64,000 nucleotides of DNA from Roseateles_C aquae (GTDB lineage Bacteria > Pseudomonadota > Gammaproteobacteria > Burkholderiales > Burkholderiaceae_C): positions 248,001-312,000 of the forward strand of contig NZ_JAVXZY010000003.1 in the NCBI RefSeq assembly GCF_032337115.1, given 5' to 3'. The notes beneath the pieces are model-generated. The model was not told the DNA's origin. It was given only the letters and a program-made list of their open reading frames with translations, and did not search any database. Within the stretch, counting starts at the first letter, position 1. Each line of letters starts with the position of its first letter. The position numbers were made by a program, and so were the translations under genes. Positions 24,935 to 34,479 of this stretch are shown in pieces.

Positions 24935-25204
24935 CAGCACTGAATCGGTCCCCGCATGCCGCGTTTGCGAGAGAAGCGGCCGGATCGAAGGCGCAGTGCG
25001 AAGGTCGGGCTGGCGGCCCGACAGCCGAGCGCTGCAACGCCCGAGACGGCCGCTTCTCTCGCAAACCCTTCAGGGGCGGACCTTTGCGGGCGCTGGCCGG
25101 CGTTGCAATCCTTGCACAGGCCAACCAGCCTGTGCTGCGGCTCGCGCCTTGCCCAGCCTCCCGCAAAGACCCCGCCGCGGCGCACGGGGACTGATTCAGT
25201 GCTG
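24935..25204. other. 270-bp nested inverted-repeat element (structured RNA or MITE-like)
   Basis: The outer arms at 24935-24954 and 25185-25204 pair over 20 positions with a single G-U wobble. Inside, 24963-24981 and 25048-25066 are a perfect 19-bp inverted repeat (GTTTGCGAGAGAAGCGGCC). That pair encloses a small hairpin GTCGGGC/GCCCGAC (25004-25022). A second internal domain has TTTGCGGG/CCCGCAAA (25083-25090 with 25160-25167) and GCACAGGC/GCCTGTGC (25114-25121 with 25128-25135). The region has no convincing coding frame. The outer arms could equally be the terminal inverted repeats of a small mobile element. Confidence 0.8.
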
Positions 25205-25338
25205 CCTCAGGAAGTCCAGCCCACTGCAGGCTGGACGGGAGGACGAGAAAGGCGGCGCCTGCAAGCGCCGCCGGGGTCGCGCCGGTGTGACCGAGTCCTC
25301 TACTGGGCTGAGGCCGGCTCGCATGCAAGCGAGCCGGC
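25205..25338 (+). other. Run of perfect hairpins with TGCA loops and a degenerate tRNA-Leu tail
   Basis: Three perfect stems follow one another: GTCCAGCC/GGCTGGAC (25214-25236), GGCGGCGC/GCGCCGCC (25251-25272) and GCCGGCTCGC/GCGAGCCGGC (25313-25338). Their loops CACTGCA, CTGCAA and ATGCAA all contain TGCA. Between the second and third lies CGAGTCCTCTACTGGGC (25292-25308), which differs from the tRNA-Leu T-arm/acceptor sequence at 24862-24878 by one base. The third hairpin runs straight into the second GGCACCA. Confidence 0.75.
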
Positions 25339-25384
25339 ACCAAACAAGAAAGGCCAGCACGAAAGTGCTGGCCTTTTGCGTTTT
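25336..25384 (+). repeat. 49-bp perfect direct repeat, right copy
   Basis: This copy is identical to 24876-24924, offset by 460 bp. It is the tail CCA and terminator of a tRNA-Leu gene with no intact tRNA body upstream, so it is a relic of duplication or of insertion at the tRNA end. Confidence 0.95.
25350..25384 (+). terminator. Second copy of the tRNA-Leu terminator
   Basis: It has the same 11-bp stem, GAAA loop and TTTGCGTTTT as the terminator at 24890-24924. It would end any transcript crossing the structured region. Confidence 0.9.
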
Positions 25385-25430
25385 CAGCGTCCCAATGGCT
25401 CAGTCGGCTGTTGCGCTGGCTGGCCGGAAG

Positions 25431-25733
25431 TCAGGCGTAGAGATCGACGTGCGCGCCGAGTCCGTTGGCGGCTGGTGCGGCCGGTGTGCTGCCGCGTTGT
25501 TCGCGCTGGCTGGCGTTGTGGGCGGCCTGGGCGCGTTGCATCCGGGCCTTGATGGTGGCCAGCTGTTCAGACAGGGCGTCGATCTTGGCCTTGCCCTCGG
25601 GGGTCTTGGCGGAGCCACAGTGGCTCCAGTCGGCCAGCTGGATCTCGCACTTGGCGCGTTCCGCATCCAGGCTGACCGGCACGCTGCCGGTCGACATCGC
25701 GCCGGCGGCGCTGACTGACGTGACTGAACTCAT
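25431..25733 (-). CDS. Small hypothetical protein, FlxA-like
   Basis: This 100-aa protein has a Ser/Ala/Gly-rich N-terminus. The middle (AERAKCEIQLADWSHCGSAKTPEGKAKIDALSEQLATIKARMQ) has two Cys and a predicted coiled helix. The tail is Ala/Pro-rich and disordered. A GGAGG site precedes the ATG. The helix pattern resembles FlxA-type small proteins, but I do not assign a function. It lies downstream of the c-di-GMP gene in the same direction, 60 bp away. Confidence 0.6.
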   Translation of the reverse strand: MSSVTSVSAAGAMSTGSVPVSLDAERAKCEIQLADWSHCGSAKTPEGKAKIDALSEQLATIKARMQRAQAAHNASQREQRGSTPAAPAANGLGAHVDLYA

Positions 25734-25793
25734 GGCGGCCTCCTTGGCGAAGGTGGACCGGGCCCCAAACCGCTGAGGCGCTCCGTGAAGTAT

Positions 25794-27941
25794 TTATCGG
25801 TCGCCGTCGCTGGAACTTGATGTCCGCTTGCGCAACAGCGTCTCGATGTCGGCGGCACTCATCGGACGTGCAAACCAGAAGCCCTGGCCATAGTCGCAGC
25901 CGGCCTGCAACAAGAGCTCGTGCTGGGCCTGGGTCTCGACGCCCTCGGCCACCACCTTCAGGCCCAACTCGTGGGCCAGCGTGATGATGGCTTTGCAGAC
26001 GGCAAAGTCCTTGCTGCCGACCTCGAGATGGCGAACAAAGCTTTGATCGATCTTGAGGCAGTCGATTTCATAGCGCTGCAGATAGGCCAGCGAGGAGTAA
26101 CCGGTGCCGAAATCGTCCAGCGAGATGCTGATGCCGGCCGCGCGCAAGGCCTGGAGCTGTTGGTGAGCACCGCCGTCGCTGTCCAGCAGCAGGCCTTCGG
26201 TGATCTCCATGGCCAAGCCAGCCCCGGCCAGACCATTGGCAGCGAGGCGTAGCAGCCAGTGTTCATAGTGCTTGCTTTCGCCGCGGAACTGCAGCGGCGA
26301 GCGATTGATGCTGAGCTGGAAGTTGGCGTCGTGCTGCTTTCGCCAGCGCTGCGCCAGCCCGACGGCCTGCTCAAAGACCCAGGCGTCGATTTCCATGATC
26401 AGGCCGCTGCTTTCGGCCAGCGGGACGAAGTCGGCCGGGCTGATCAGGCCATGCTCGGGATGCAACCAGCGCAGCAAGGCCTCGGCCTTGTGGATCGCGC
26501 CTGTGCGCAGTTCGACGATGGGCTGAAACACCAGGCGGAACTGCTGGCGGGCCAGGGCCTCGCGCAAATCGTTGGTCAGCCGCATGCGCAGCTGCGCGGC
26601 TGCCTGCAGTGCCGGCGTGAACACGCTGTAGCGATTGCGCCCCGCCGCCTTGGCCACGTAGAGCGCCTGGTCGGCGTGCTTGAACAGGGTTTCGATCTGC
26701 TCGCCGTCGCGCGGGAACAGGCTGATGCCGATGCTGGCCGAGACGAAGGCACGGTCCTCGCCGAGCTCGAAGGGGCTGGCCAAGGTCTTGATCAAGGCAT
26801 GGACAATGTCGCTCAGGGATTGCTCGTCGGGCACCGCGGGTAGCAGCACGGTGAATTCATCGCCACCCATGCGCGCCACGGTGTCCTGCGGTCGCAGCGC
26901 TGCGCGGATGCGCTGAGCGGCCTGCACGAGCAGGGCGTCGCCGCGGTCGTGGCCCAGGCTGTCGTTGACCTCCTTGAAATGGTCGAGGTCGATGAACAGC
27001 ACGGCCAGCTGCTCGCCGGCGGCGCGGGCCAGGGTCAGGTCTTGCTCGAGGCGCTCGCGCAGCATGCGGCGGTTGGGCAGCCCGGTCAGTGCGTCGAAAT
27101 GAGCCTGTTTCCAGATCAGCGCCTCGGCGGCCTTGCGCTCGGTGATGTCGGTGTGGGTGCCGACCATGCGCAGTGGCCGCCCCTCGGCATCGCGGCTGAT
27201 CACCATGCCGCGCGACAGCACCCATTTCCAGCTGCCATCCTTGCAGCGGACGCGATGCTCGTTCACATAGAGCGGGCTGCGGCCCTCGAAATGCGCGCGT
27301 CGGTCCAGCTCCATCTGCGCGATATCGTCGGGATGGGTGCGCTCATCAAAGGTACGCGAGATGTTCTCGATCTCATCGGCATCAAAGCCATACATCTGCA
27401 GATAGCGCTCGGAAAACAGCTCGACCCCGGTCTGCACATACCAGTCCCAGACACCGTCGCCGATGCTCTCCAGCGCCAGCTTCCACAAGGCATCGGCCTC
27501 GCGCAGCTGCTGCTCGGCCTCCTTGCGGGCGCTGATGTCGGTGAAGCTGCCCAGCCAGTGGCTGAGGCGGCCTTGTGCGTCGTGGCAGGGCGCGGCCAGG
27601 CAGAGCTGCCAGCGCGCGGCGGCGTTGTGGCCGCGCAGCCTGAGGTCTAGTGACAGGGCGGTCTTGGTGCGCAGGCAGTGTTGCCAGGCATCGTTGAACG
27701 CCGGCAGGTCTTTGTCATCGATCAGGGCCGCCCAGCCCTGCTGCAGCAACTGCTGCCGAGGCAGCTGGCTGTCAAGCAGCAGGCGGCTGCTGACGGCAAG
27801 CAACTGACCCTGCGCGTTGCTCATCCACAGCGCATGCGGCAACGCATCAATCAGCGCCAGGTGGTCTTGCCACGCCACGGGCGAGGCCGCTGCGTCGGCA
27901 GCAGGCCATGCGACTTCAGACCTGTCAGGCGCCATCCCCAT
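25794..27941 (-). CDS. PAS-PAS-GGDEF-EAL cyclic-di-GMP enzyme
   Basis: The product is about 715 aa with two PAS/PAC sensory domains (about 25-145 and 150-280; WMSNAQGQLLAVSSRLL and WKLALESIGDGVWDWYV). A GGDEF domain follows with an intact VARMGGDEFTVLLP motif near residue 357. The EAL domain has KAEALLRW near 487, the metal-loop DDFGTGYSSL and a late AEGVET. Both catalytic halves look intact, so it may make or break c-di-GMP depending on the PAS signal. No transmembrane segment is visible. I chose ATG 27941, with GAGGG upstream, over the GTG at 27971. Confidence 0.88.
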   Translation of the reverse strand: MGMAPDRSEVAWPAADAAASPVAWQDHLALIDALPHALWMSNAQGQLLAVSSRLLLDSQLPRQQLLQQGWAALIDDKDLPAFNDAWQHCLRTKTALSLDLRLRGHNAAARWQLCLAAPCHDAQGRLSHWLGSFTDISARKEAEQQLREADALWKLALESIGDGVWDWYVQTGVELFSERYLQMYGFDADEIENISRTFDERTHPDDIAQMELDRRAHFEGRSPLYVNEHRVRCKDGSWKWVLSRGMVISRDAEGRPLRMVGTHTDITERKAAEALIWKQAHFDALTGLPNRRMLRERLEQDLTLARAAGEQLAVLFIDLDHFKEVNDSLGHDRGDALLVQAAQRIRAALRPQDTVARMGGDEFTVLLPAVPDEQSLSDIVHALIKTLASPFELGEDRAFVSASIGISLFPRDGEQIETLFKHADQALYVAKAAGRNRYSVFTPALQAAAQLRMRLTNDLREALARQQFRLVFQPIVELRTGAIHKAEALLRWLHPEHGLISPADFVPLAESSGLIMEIDAWVFEQAVGLAQRWRKQHDANFQLSINRSPLQFRGESKHYEHWLLRLAANGLAGAGLAMEITEGLLLDSDGGAHQQLQALRAAGISISLDDFGTGYSSLAYLQRYEIDCLKIDQSFVRHLEVGSKDFAVCKAIITLAHELGLKVVAEGVETQAQHELLLQAGCDYGQGFWFARPMSAADIETLLRKRTSSSSDGDR

Positions 27942-28048
27942 CCACGACCCTCGACAAAGACGAGCGGCCACCGATCCGGTGGCGCAGTCATGGATGCAAA
28001 TGTAAAGCGCTTTTCCGGTCTTGGGGTTTGGCCCTCAGGGCTGCGCCT

Positions 28049-28510
28049 TCACTGAGACCGCCCTGTTGCAGCGACGGAACATTGCTCGGGCATGCGGTTC
28101 ACCGGCCACAGCTGGGCGATGCCCCAAGCGGCCTCGGGCAGCAGAAAGAGCCAGAGCAGCGGCTGGCCGGTCTGGGCGAGGGTCCAGGCCATCCAGCTGC
28201 TGAACAGCAGCCGCGCCATGCCGTCGTAGCGGCCCAGGCTGGCGTCGCGGCGGCGCAAGCGCAACAGCGACCAGACGGTGACGATGCTGCCCAGCAGGCC
28301 GGCGATCAACAGATGGAAAGGTTCAAACACCGGCAGGGGCAGGCCACCCAGGGCCTGGTTCAGCGCGGACAGCTGCTGATGCACCCAGGCGAAGCTCCAG
28401 GGGGTGGCGAAAGGGCTGGTCAGGACCAGATCGTAGACGGCGCTGGCCAGAACCAGGCGGAGATAGGCAGAGGCGCTGAAGCGCGGCAGGCGGTCGCGGA
28501 GGGCAGTCAT
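28049..28510 (-). CDS. Four-helix integral membrane protein under MerR-type control
   Basis: This 153-aa protein has four hydrophobic stretches, including FHLLIAGLLGSIVTVWSLL and TGQPLLWLFLLPEAAWGIAQL. It starts at ATG 28510. I recognise no family with certainty. Its promoter holds a perfect MerR-type palindrome next to a TTGACC -35 box, and the divergent gene encodes a MerR regulator. It is therefore probably the regulator's main target. Function unknown. Confidence 0.7.
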   Translation of the reverse strand: MTALRDRLPRFSASAYLRLVLASAVYDLVLTSPFATPWSFAWVHQQLSALNQALGGLPLPVFEPFHLLIAGLLGSIVTVWSLLRLRRRDASLGRYDGMARLLFSSWMAWTLAQTGQPLLWLFLLPEAAWGIAQLWPVNRMPEQCSVAATGRSQ

Positions 28511-28548
28511 TGCAGTTGAGGGGCAAGTGGAGATGCCCGCATGCTCGG

Positions 28549-28572
28549 CCCTGGAGTACGCTCCAGGGTCAA
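28549..28572 (-). promoter_or_regulatory. MerR-family operator and promoter for the membrane-protein gene
   Basis: On the minus strand TTGACC (28567-28572) is followed by the palindrome CCCTGGAG-CGTA-CTCCAGGG (28549-28568) and a weak -10-like GAGCAT about 19-20 bp downstream. An overlong spacer filled by a palindrome is the hallmark of MerR-activated promoters. Confidence 0.8.
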
Positions 28573-28592
28573 GCACTTTTGCCGTCCTCGAG

Positions 28593-28988
28593 ATGCAAAT
28601 CGGACAACTTGCCGAACTCAGCGGCCTCAGCCGCGACACCTTGCGTTTCTACGAGAAGCGCGGCCTGCTGCAGCCCCGGCGCAGCGCCAACGGCTATCGC
28701 GATTACCCGGCCGAAGCCTTGCCCTGGCTGGCCTATCTGCGCACGGCCCAGGCGTTGGGCTTTACCTTGGCCGAGATCGAAGCCGATCTGCCCCTGCTCG
28801 GCCAGGGTGCCGATGCGGCGCCGCAGCTGCGTGAAGCGCTGCGGCGCAAGCTTGGCGATATCGACGCCCGCATCGCGGCGCTGAGCGAGTTGCGCGAGTC
28901 CTTGCGGCTGCGGCTGGAGGACATGCCGGATGACTGTCCGCTGCGGCCACAGGCCCCGGCGAAAACCCCTCGCAAGCGCTCGGCTTGA
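28593..28988 (+). CDS. MerR-family transcriptional regulator
   Basis: The 131-aa protein begins MQIGQLAELSGLSRDTLRFYEKRGLLQP, the standard MerR winged helix, followed by RRSANGYRDYPAEALPWLAYLRTAQALGFTLAEI. The effector region has a long dimerisation helix. Only one Cys (in DDCPLRPQ near the end) is present, so it is not an obvious metal or redox sensor. It starts at 28593; an in-frame upstream ATG at 28527 would place the coding region over the operator. It is divergent from the membrane protein and co-directional with the export operon 98 bp downstream. Confidence 0.85.
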   Translation: MQIGQLAELSGLSRDTLRFYEKRGLLQPRRSANGYRDYPAEALPWLAYLRTAQALGFTLAEIEADLPLLGQGADAAPQLREALRRKLGDIDARIAALSELRESLRLRLEDMPDDCPLRPQAPAKTPRKRSA

Positions 28989-29086
28989 GCACGGGTTGAA
29001 ATTGACCTGAGTCAATCAATGCGCCACTGGGCGCTCCTGCCTGCCGCCATCTCGACCACAATCGGCCGCACAAGGTGGTGACAAGC

Positions 29087-30334
29087 ATGGGCGAGGTCAG
29101 CAAGGTGGATGCGGGTGCAAGCCACTGGCGGCGGTGGCTGGGCAGCAAGACGGTCTGGGCGATCGCGGTGACGCTTGCCGCGTTGGGCCTCTGGGCCGCC
29201 AGTGGCTTGCGAGGACCGCTGCTGAAGACGCAGCAGTTGCAGCGCCGCGACCTTGTGCAAAGCGTGGTGGCCAGCGCCCGCGTCGAGGCGCCGCACCGCG
29301 TGGAACTCGGCGCGCAGATCACGGCCACGGTGCTGCGCGTGCTGGTGCGCGAAGGCCAGATGGTGGCTGCGGGCGAGCCCCTGGTTGAGCTGGATGAACG
29401 CGAGGCCCGGGCGACGCTGGCGGCGGCCCAGCTGGCGGTGGCGCAGGCCCGGGCCAGGCTGCGCCAGTTCAACGAGGTGCAGGCGCCGCTGGCGGTGCAG
29501 GCCGAGCGGCAGGCGGCCGCCAATCTGGCCCAGGCAGGCGCGCAATTCAGACGTCAGCAGGATTTGTTCAAGCAGGGCTTTATCGGTCAGGCGGCGCTGG
29601 ACGAGGCGCGCCGCGTGCTCGATGTGGCCGATGCCCAGGCCAGCAGTGCGCGCACCCAGCTGGCCGCCAATCAGCCGCAGGGCAGTGATCTGCAGCTTGC
29701 CCGCGCCACGCTGGCCCAGGCCGAGGCCAATGCCGGGGCGGCCGCGGCCCGCTTGAGCTATCTGCGGCTGACGGCGCCGGTAGCCGGCCAGATCATTGAT
29801 CGCGAGGTCGAGCCCGGCCAGGTGGTGCAGCCCGGCAAGGTGCTGCTGCGGCTGTCGCCCAGCGGCGTGACCGAGCTGGTGGCCCAGATCGACGAGAAGA
29901 GCCTGGGCCTGCTGCAAGTCGGCCAGTCGGCGCTGGCCTCGGCCGATGCCTATGCGCAGCAGCGCTTCAAGGCCCGGCTCAGCGAGATCAGCCCCGGCGT
30001 TGATGCCCAGCGCGGCTCGGTGGAGGTCAGGCTGCGGGTGCCCGAGCCGCCGGCCTATCTGCGCCAGGACATGACGATGTCGGTCGAGATCGAAGTGGCG
30101 CGGCGGCCGCAGGCGCTGGTCTTGCCGATTGATGCGGTGCACGAGCCCGAGAGTGCCAAGCCCTGGGCCTGGCGTGTTGTCGATGGTCGACTGCAGCGCG
30201 CCGACATCGGCCTGGGCCTGCGTTCGGGCGGATGGGCAGAAGTGCTGCGCGGCCTGCAGCCGGGCGAGCTGCTGGTGACCGAGCCGACATCGGGCTTGCG
30301 CGAGGGCCAGCGGGTGCGCGCGGCCGGGGGCTGA
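29087..30334 (+). CDS. HlyD/MacA-type periplasmic adaptor protein
   Basis: The 415-aa membrane-fusion protein has an N-terminal anchor helix (TVWAIAVTLAALGLWAA). A barrel-sandwich half follows (VEAPHRVELGAQITATVLRVLVREGQMV). The coiled-coil hairpin spans about 110-220 (AAAQLAVAQARARLRQFNEV), then the second half-motif LRLTAPVAGQIIDREVEPGQVV. It would bridge the inner-membrane ABC pair encoded next to an outer-membrane channel, which is not in this operon. The start ATG 29087 follows AAGGTGG. It lies 4 bp from the permease gene. Confidence 0.9.
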   Translation: MGEVSKVDAGASHWRRWLGSKTVWAIAVTLAALGLWAASGLRGPLLKTQQLQRRDLVQSVVASARVEAPHRVELGAQITATVLRVLVREGQMVAAGEPLVELDEREARATLAAAQLAVAQARARLRQFNEVQAPLAVQAERQAAANLAQAGAQFRRQQDLFKQGFIGQAALDEARRVLDVADAQASSARTQLAANQPQGSDLQLARATLAQAEANAGAAAARLSYLRLTAPVAGQIIDREVEPGQVVQPGKVLLRLSPSGVTELVAQIDEKSLGLLQVGQSALASADAYAQQRFKARLSEISPGVDAQRGSVEVRLRVPEPPAYLRQDMTMSVEIEVARRPQALVLPIDAVHEPESAKPWAWRVVDGRLQRADIGLGLRSGGWAEVLRGLQPGELLVTEPTSGLREGQRVRAAGG

Positions 30335-30337
30335 GCG

Positions 30338-31570
<1,233 letters not shown>

Positions 31571-31619
31571 GCCGGCATCACCTCGCGTGGCGGCTCGGCC
31601 ACTCGGCCGGGAGCCTGTG

Positions 31620-32306
31620 ATGACCGAGCGGGAGGCTGTGGTGCGCTTGCAGCAGGTGCGCAAGTCCTTCAATGTCGGCGAACCGACCGAGGTCGAAATC
31701 CTGCATGGCATCGACCTGGCCCTGGCGCCGGGCGAGTTCTGCGCGGTGATGGGGCCCTCGGGCTCGGGCAAGAGTACCTTGCTCAATATCGTCGGCCTGC
31801 TGGACCGGCCCAGTAGCGGGCAGCTCAGCATTGCCGGTGAGGAGACGACGCAGCTGGACGATCAGGCGCTGACGCGCCTGCGCGGCCGCAGCATCGGTTT
31901 TGTGTTTCAGTACCACCACCTGCTCGGCGCCTTCAGTGCGCTGGAGAACGTCATGCTGCCGATGCTGGGCTTGAACGGTTTTCCCAACGCGGCGATGCGC
32001 GAACGCGCCGAGTCCTTGATCGACAGCGTGGGCCTGACGCGCTGGCGCGATGCGCCGGCCGGCCGTCTGTCGGGCGGGCAGCAGCAGCGCGTGGCGGTGG
32101 CGCGGGCCCTGGCCATGCAGCCGGCCCTGCTGCTGGCTGACGAGCCGACCGGCAATCTGGACACCAAATCGGCCGACGCGGTGTTCGAGCTGCTGCGCCA
32201 GGTCAATCGCGAACATGGCACGGCGGTGCTCTTCGTCACCCACAACCCGGCGCTGGCGCTGCGTTGCGACAAGACCATCGAGGTGGTCGACGGACAGGTG
32301 GTTTGA
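31620..32306 (+). CDS. LolD/MacB-type ABC transporter ATPase
   Basis: The 228-aa ATPase has Walker A GPSGSGKSTLLN, the Q-loop FVFQYHHLLGAFSALENVMLP, signature LSGGQQQRVAVARAL, Walker B LLLADEPTGNLD and H-loop FVTHNPALA. It powers the FtsX-type permease encoded upstream. I start at ATG 31620; the frame is open further upstream but lies inside the end of the permease gene. A terminator-like hairpin follows the stop. Confidence 0.92.
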   Translation: MTEREAVVRLQQVRKSFNVGEPTEVEILHGIDLALAPGEFCAVMGPSGSGKSTLLNIVGLLDRPSSGQLSIAGEETTQLDDQALTRLRGRSIGFVFQYHHLLGAFSALENVMLPMLGLNGFPNAAMRERAESLIDSVGLTRWRDAPAGRLSGGQQQRVAVARALAMQPALLLADEPTGNLDTKSADAVFELLRQVNREHGTAVLFVTHNPALALRCDKTIEVVDGQVV

Positions 32307-32324
32307 GGCCACGCGGCCTGGCAT

Positions 32325-32351
32325 GAAAAAGGCCCGGCAGTGCCGGGCCTT
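32325..32351 (-). terminator. Terminator between ABC operon and M13 peptidase genes
   Basis: AAGGCCCGGCA and TGCCGGGCCTT (32329-32351) form an 11-bp inverted repeat. On the minus strand it runs into TTTTTC, so it mainly terminates the peptidase genes. It may also act weakly on the ABC operon. Confidence 0.8.
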
Positions 32352-32396
32352 CGATGGGGCGAAGCGATGTGGGGGCAGGTCTGGCCTGCCCATCGC

Positions 32397-34415
32397 TCAC
32401 CAGATGCGGATGCGCTCGGCTTCGGGCTTGAACATTTTGTCGCCTTCCTTGGTGCCAAAGGCCTGGTGGAAGCCGTCATGATTGACCGCGGCACCGTTGG
32501 CGCGGAACTCGCCGGGCGAGTGCGGATCGGTGGTGATCAGCTGCAGCATGCGTTCCTCGCGGGCCTTCTCGCGCCAGGATTGCGACCAGCCGAGGAAGAA
32601 GCGCTGCTCGCCGCTGTAGCCGCCAATCACCGCCGCGGGCTTGCCGCCCAGCGAGCGCTGGTAGGCCTTGTAGGCGATCTGCAGGCCGGACAGATCAGCG
32701 ATGTTCTCGCCCAACGTCAGCTTGCCGTTGACATGCTTGCCGGCGATGGGCTCATAGCCATCGTACTGGGCGACCAGCTTGGCGGCGATGCCGTCGAAGG
32801 CCTTGCGATCGGCCTCGCTCCACCAGTTGCGCAAGACGCCGTCGCCGTCGTACTGGCTGCCCTTGTCGTCGAAGCCGTGGCTGATCTCGTGGCCGATGAC
32901 GGCACCGATGGCGCCGTAGTTGACCGCGTCGTCGGCATTCATGTCGAAGAAGGGCGGCTGCAGGATGGCGGCCGGGAAGACGATCTCATTGGCCAACGGG
33001 CTGTAATAGGCATTGACGGTTTGCGGCGTCATGCCCCATTCGCTGCGGTCCACCGGCTTGCCGGCCTTGGCAATCATTCGCGCCCAGGCAAAGGCGCCGG
33101 CGCGCTGGCGGTTGCCAAAGGCATCACCCTCGCGGACTTCGAGCTTGCTGTAGTCGCGCCACTTGTCGGGGTAGCCGATCTTGGTCACGTATTTGGAGAG
33201 TTTGTCCTGCGCCTGCTTCTTGGTCTCGGCGCTCATCCACGAGAGGCCGTCGATCGAGTCGCGGTAGGCGGCCAGCAGATTGACCACCAGGGCCTGCATC
33301 CGCGCCTTGGCGGCGGGCGGGAAGTGCTTGGCCACATAGAGCTCGCCAATGGCCTCGCCCAGCGCCCCGTTGACCTCACCGATGCTCTTCTGCCAGCGCG
33401 GCTGCTCGACCTTGGCGCCCGACAGCGCCTGGCCGTTGAAGGCGAAGCTGGCTTCGCGCAGCGCCTGCGGCAGCACCTCGGCATTGGCATTCAGCGCATG
33501 CAGGCGCAGGTAGAGCTTCCAGTCGTCCAGCGGCACCTCGGCCAGCAGCTTGGCGATGCCGGTGATGGCGCTGGGTTGGGCAACGGCGATGCTGGTCATG
33601 CCGCCCAGGCCGGCGGCATCGAGGTAGGCGTTCCAGTCGAAGCCCGGGGCGCGCTGGGCCAGTTCGGCGGGGCTCATCGGGTTGTAGGTCTTGACCGGGT
33701 CGCGGTTCTCGACCTTGTCCCAATGCACCGCGGCCATGCGCTCTTCCAGCGCCAGCACGCGGCCGGCGGCGGCGCTGCCATCGGCCTCACCGGCAAAGCC
33801 GGCCAGCTTGACCAGGTAGTCACGATAGGCCTCGCGCGCCTTGGACAGGCGGGCATCGTCCTTCTTCAGGTAGTAGTCGCGGTCTGGCAGACCCAGGCCG
33901 CTTTGGAACATGCGCGCACCGTTGACGGTAGGTTTCTTGGCATCGGGGGCGACGAAGACGCGCACCGGCGAGCTGCTGCGCAGCTGGGCGCCGCCCAGCC
34001 AGCGGGCCAGGGCCTTGGCGGAATCGATGGCCTGGATCTCGGCCAGCAGCGGCTGTACGGGCGTGAAGCCGGCCTTGTCGATCGCGGCGGTGTCCAGATG
34101 GGCCTTGTAGTAGGCGGCGATCTTGAATTCCTTGCTGCCGGCCGTTTGCGGCTGGGCAGCGAGTGCCTCGATCAGCGCGCGGACGCGCGCGTCGGAGCTG
34201 TCGCGCAGCAGCTCGAAGGTGCCGTAGCGCGACTTGTCGGCCGGCATCTCGGTGGCCTTGATCCAGCCCCCGTTGACGGCGCGGAACAGGTCGTCCTGGA
34301 CGCGCACGGCGCTGTCAAAGCCGTTCTGGCTGACGCCGGAGGCGGCCTCATGGGCCTGGGTGCCGAGGCTGAGTGCCACCAGCAGGGAAAGGGTGCTGAG
34401 TTGCTGAAGTTTCAT
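32397..34415 (-). CDS. Secreted M13-family zinc metallopeptidase (PepO/neprilysin-like), paralogue 1
   Basis: The product is 672 aa. A signal peptide is seen at 1-21 (QLSTLSLLVALSLGTQA|HE). An M13 N-terminal helical domain is followed by the catalytic domain. The zinc motif is GHEISHGFDD near residue 509-513, with the third ligand Glu in GENIADLSGLQ near 569. The family-typical NAYYSPLANEIVFPAAILQPPFF and a C-terminal CxxW-like variant ending PEAERIRIW are present. It should cleave peptides in the periplasm or outside. The tandem gene upstream encodes a close relative. Confidence 0.92.
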   Translation of the reverse strand: MKLQQLSTLSLLVALSLGTQAHEAASGVSQNGFDSAVRVQDDLFRAVNGGWIKATEMPADKSRYGTFELLRDSSDARVRALIEALAAQPQTAGSKEFKIAAYYKAHLDTAAIDKAGFTPVQPLLAEIQAIDSAKALARWLGGAQLRSSSPVRVFVAPDAKKPTVNGARMFQSGLGLPDRDYYLKKDDARLSKAREAYRDYLVKLAGFAGEADGSAAAGRVLALEERMAAVHWDKVENRDPVKTYNPMSPAELAQRAPGFDWNAYLDAAGLGGMTSIAVAQPSAITGIAKLLAEVPLDDWKLYLRLHALNANAEVLPQALREASFAFNGQALSGAKVEQPRWQKSIGEVNGALGEAIGELYVAKHFPPAAKARMQALVVNLLAAYRDSIDGLSWMSAETKKQAQDKLSKYVTKIGYPDKWRDYSKLEVREGDAFGNRQRAGAFAWARMIAKAGKPVDRSEWGMTPQTVNAYYSPLANEIVFPAAILQPPFFDMNADDAVNYGAIGAVIGHEISHGFDDKGSQYDGDGVLRNWWSEADRKAFDGIAAKLVAQYDGYEPIAGKHVNGKLTLGENIADLSGLQIAYKAYQRSLGGKPAAVIGGYSGEQRFFLGWSQSWREKAREERMLQLITTDPHSPGEFRANGAAVNHDGFHQAFGTKEGDKMFKPEAERIRIW

Positions 34416-34479
34416 CGGGATGGGGGGTGATGGATGGCGGAAGGGCGGGGCGCCGGCAGCGGCGCCCGATGCCCGTCAA

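Noticed and set aside
24925..25335. Group I intron or integrative phage remnant at tRNA-Leu
   Set aside because: The tRNA is uninterrupted, no intron core was recognised, and no integrase frame is present within or beside the 411 bp.
25280..25342. A second tRNA gene ending in GGCACCA
   Set aside because: There is no D-arm or anticodon arm, and the putative acceptor pairs with itself in a hairpin. It is a tail fragment of tRNA-Leu only.
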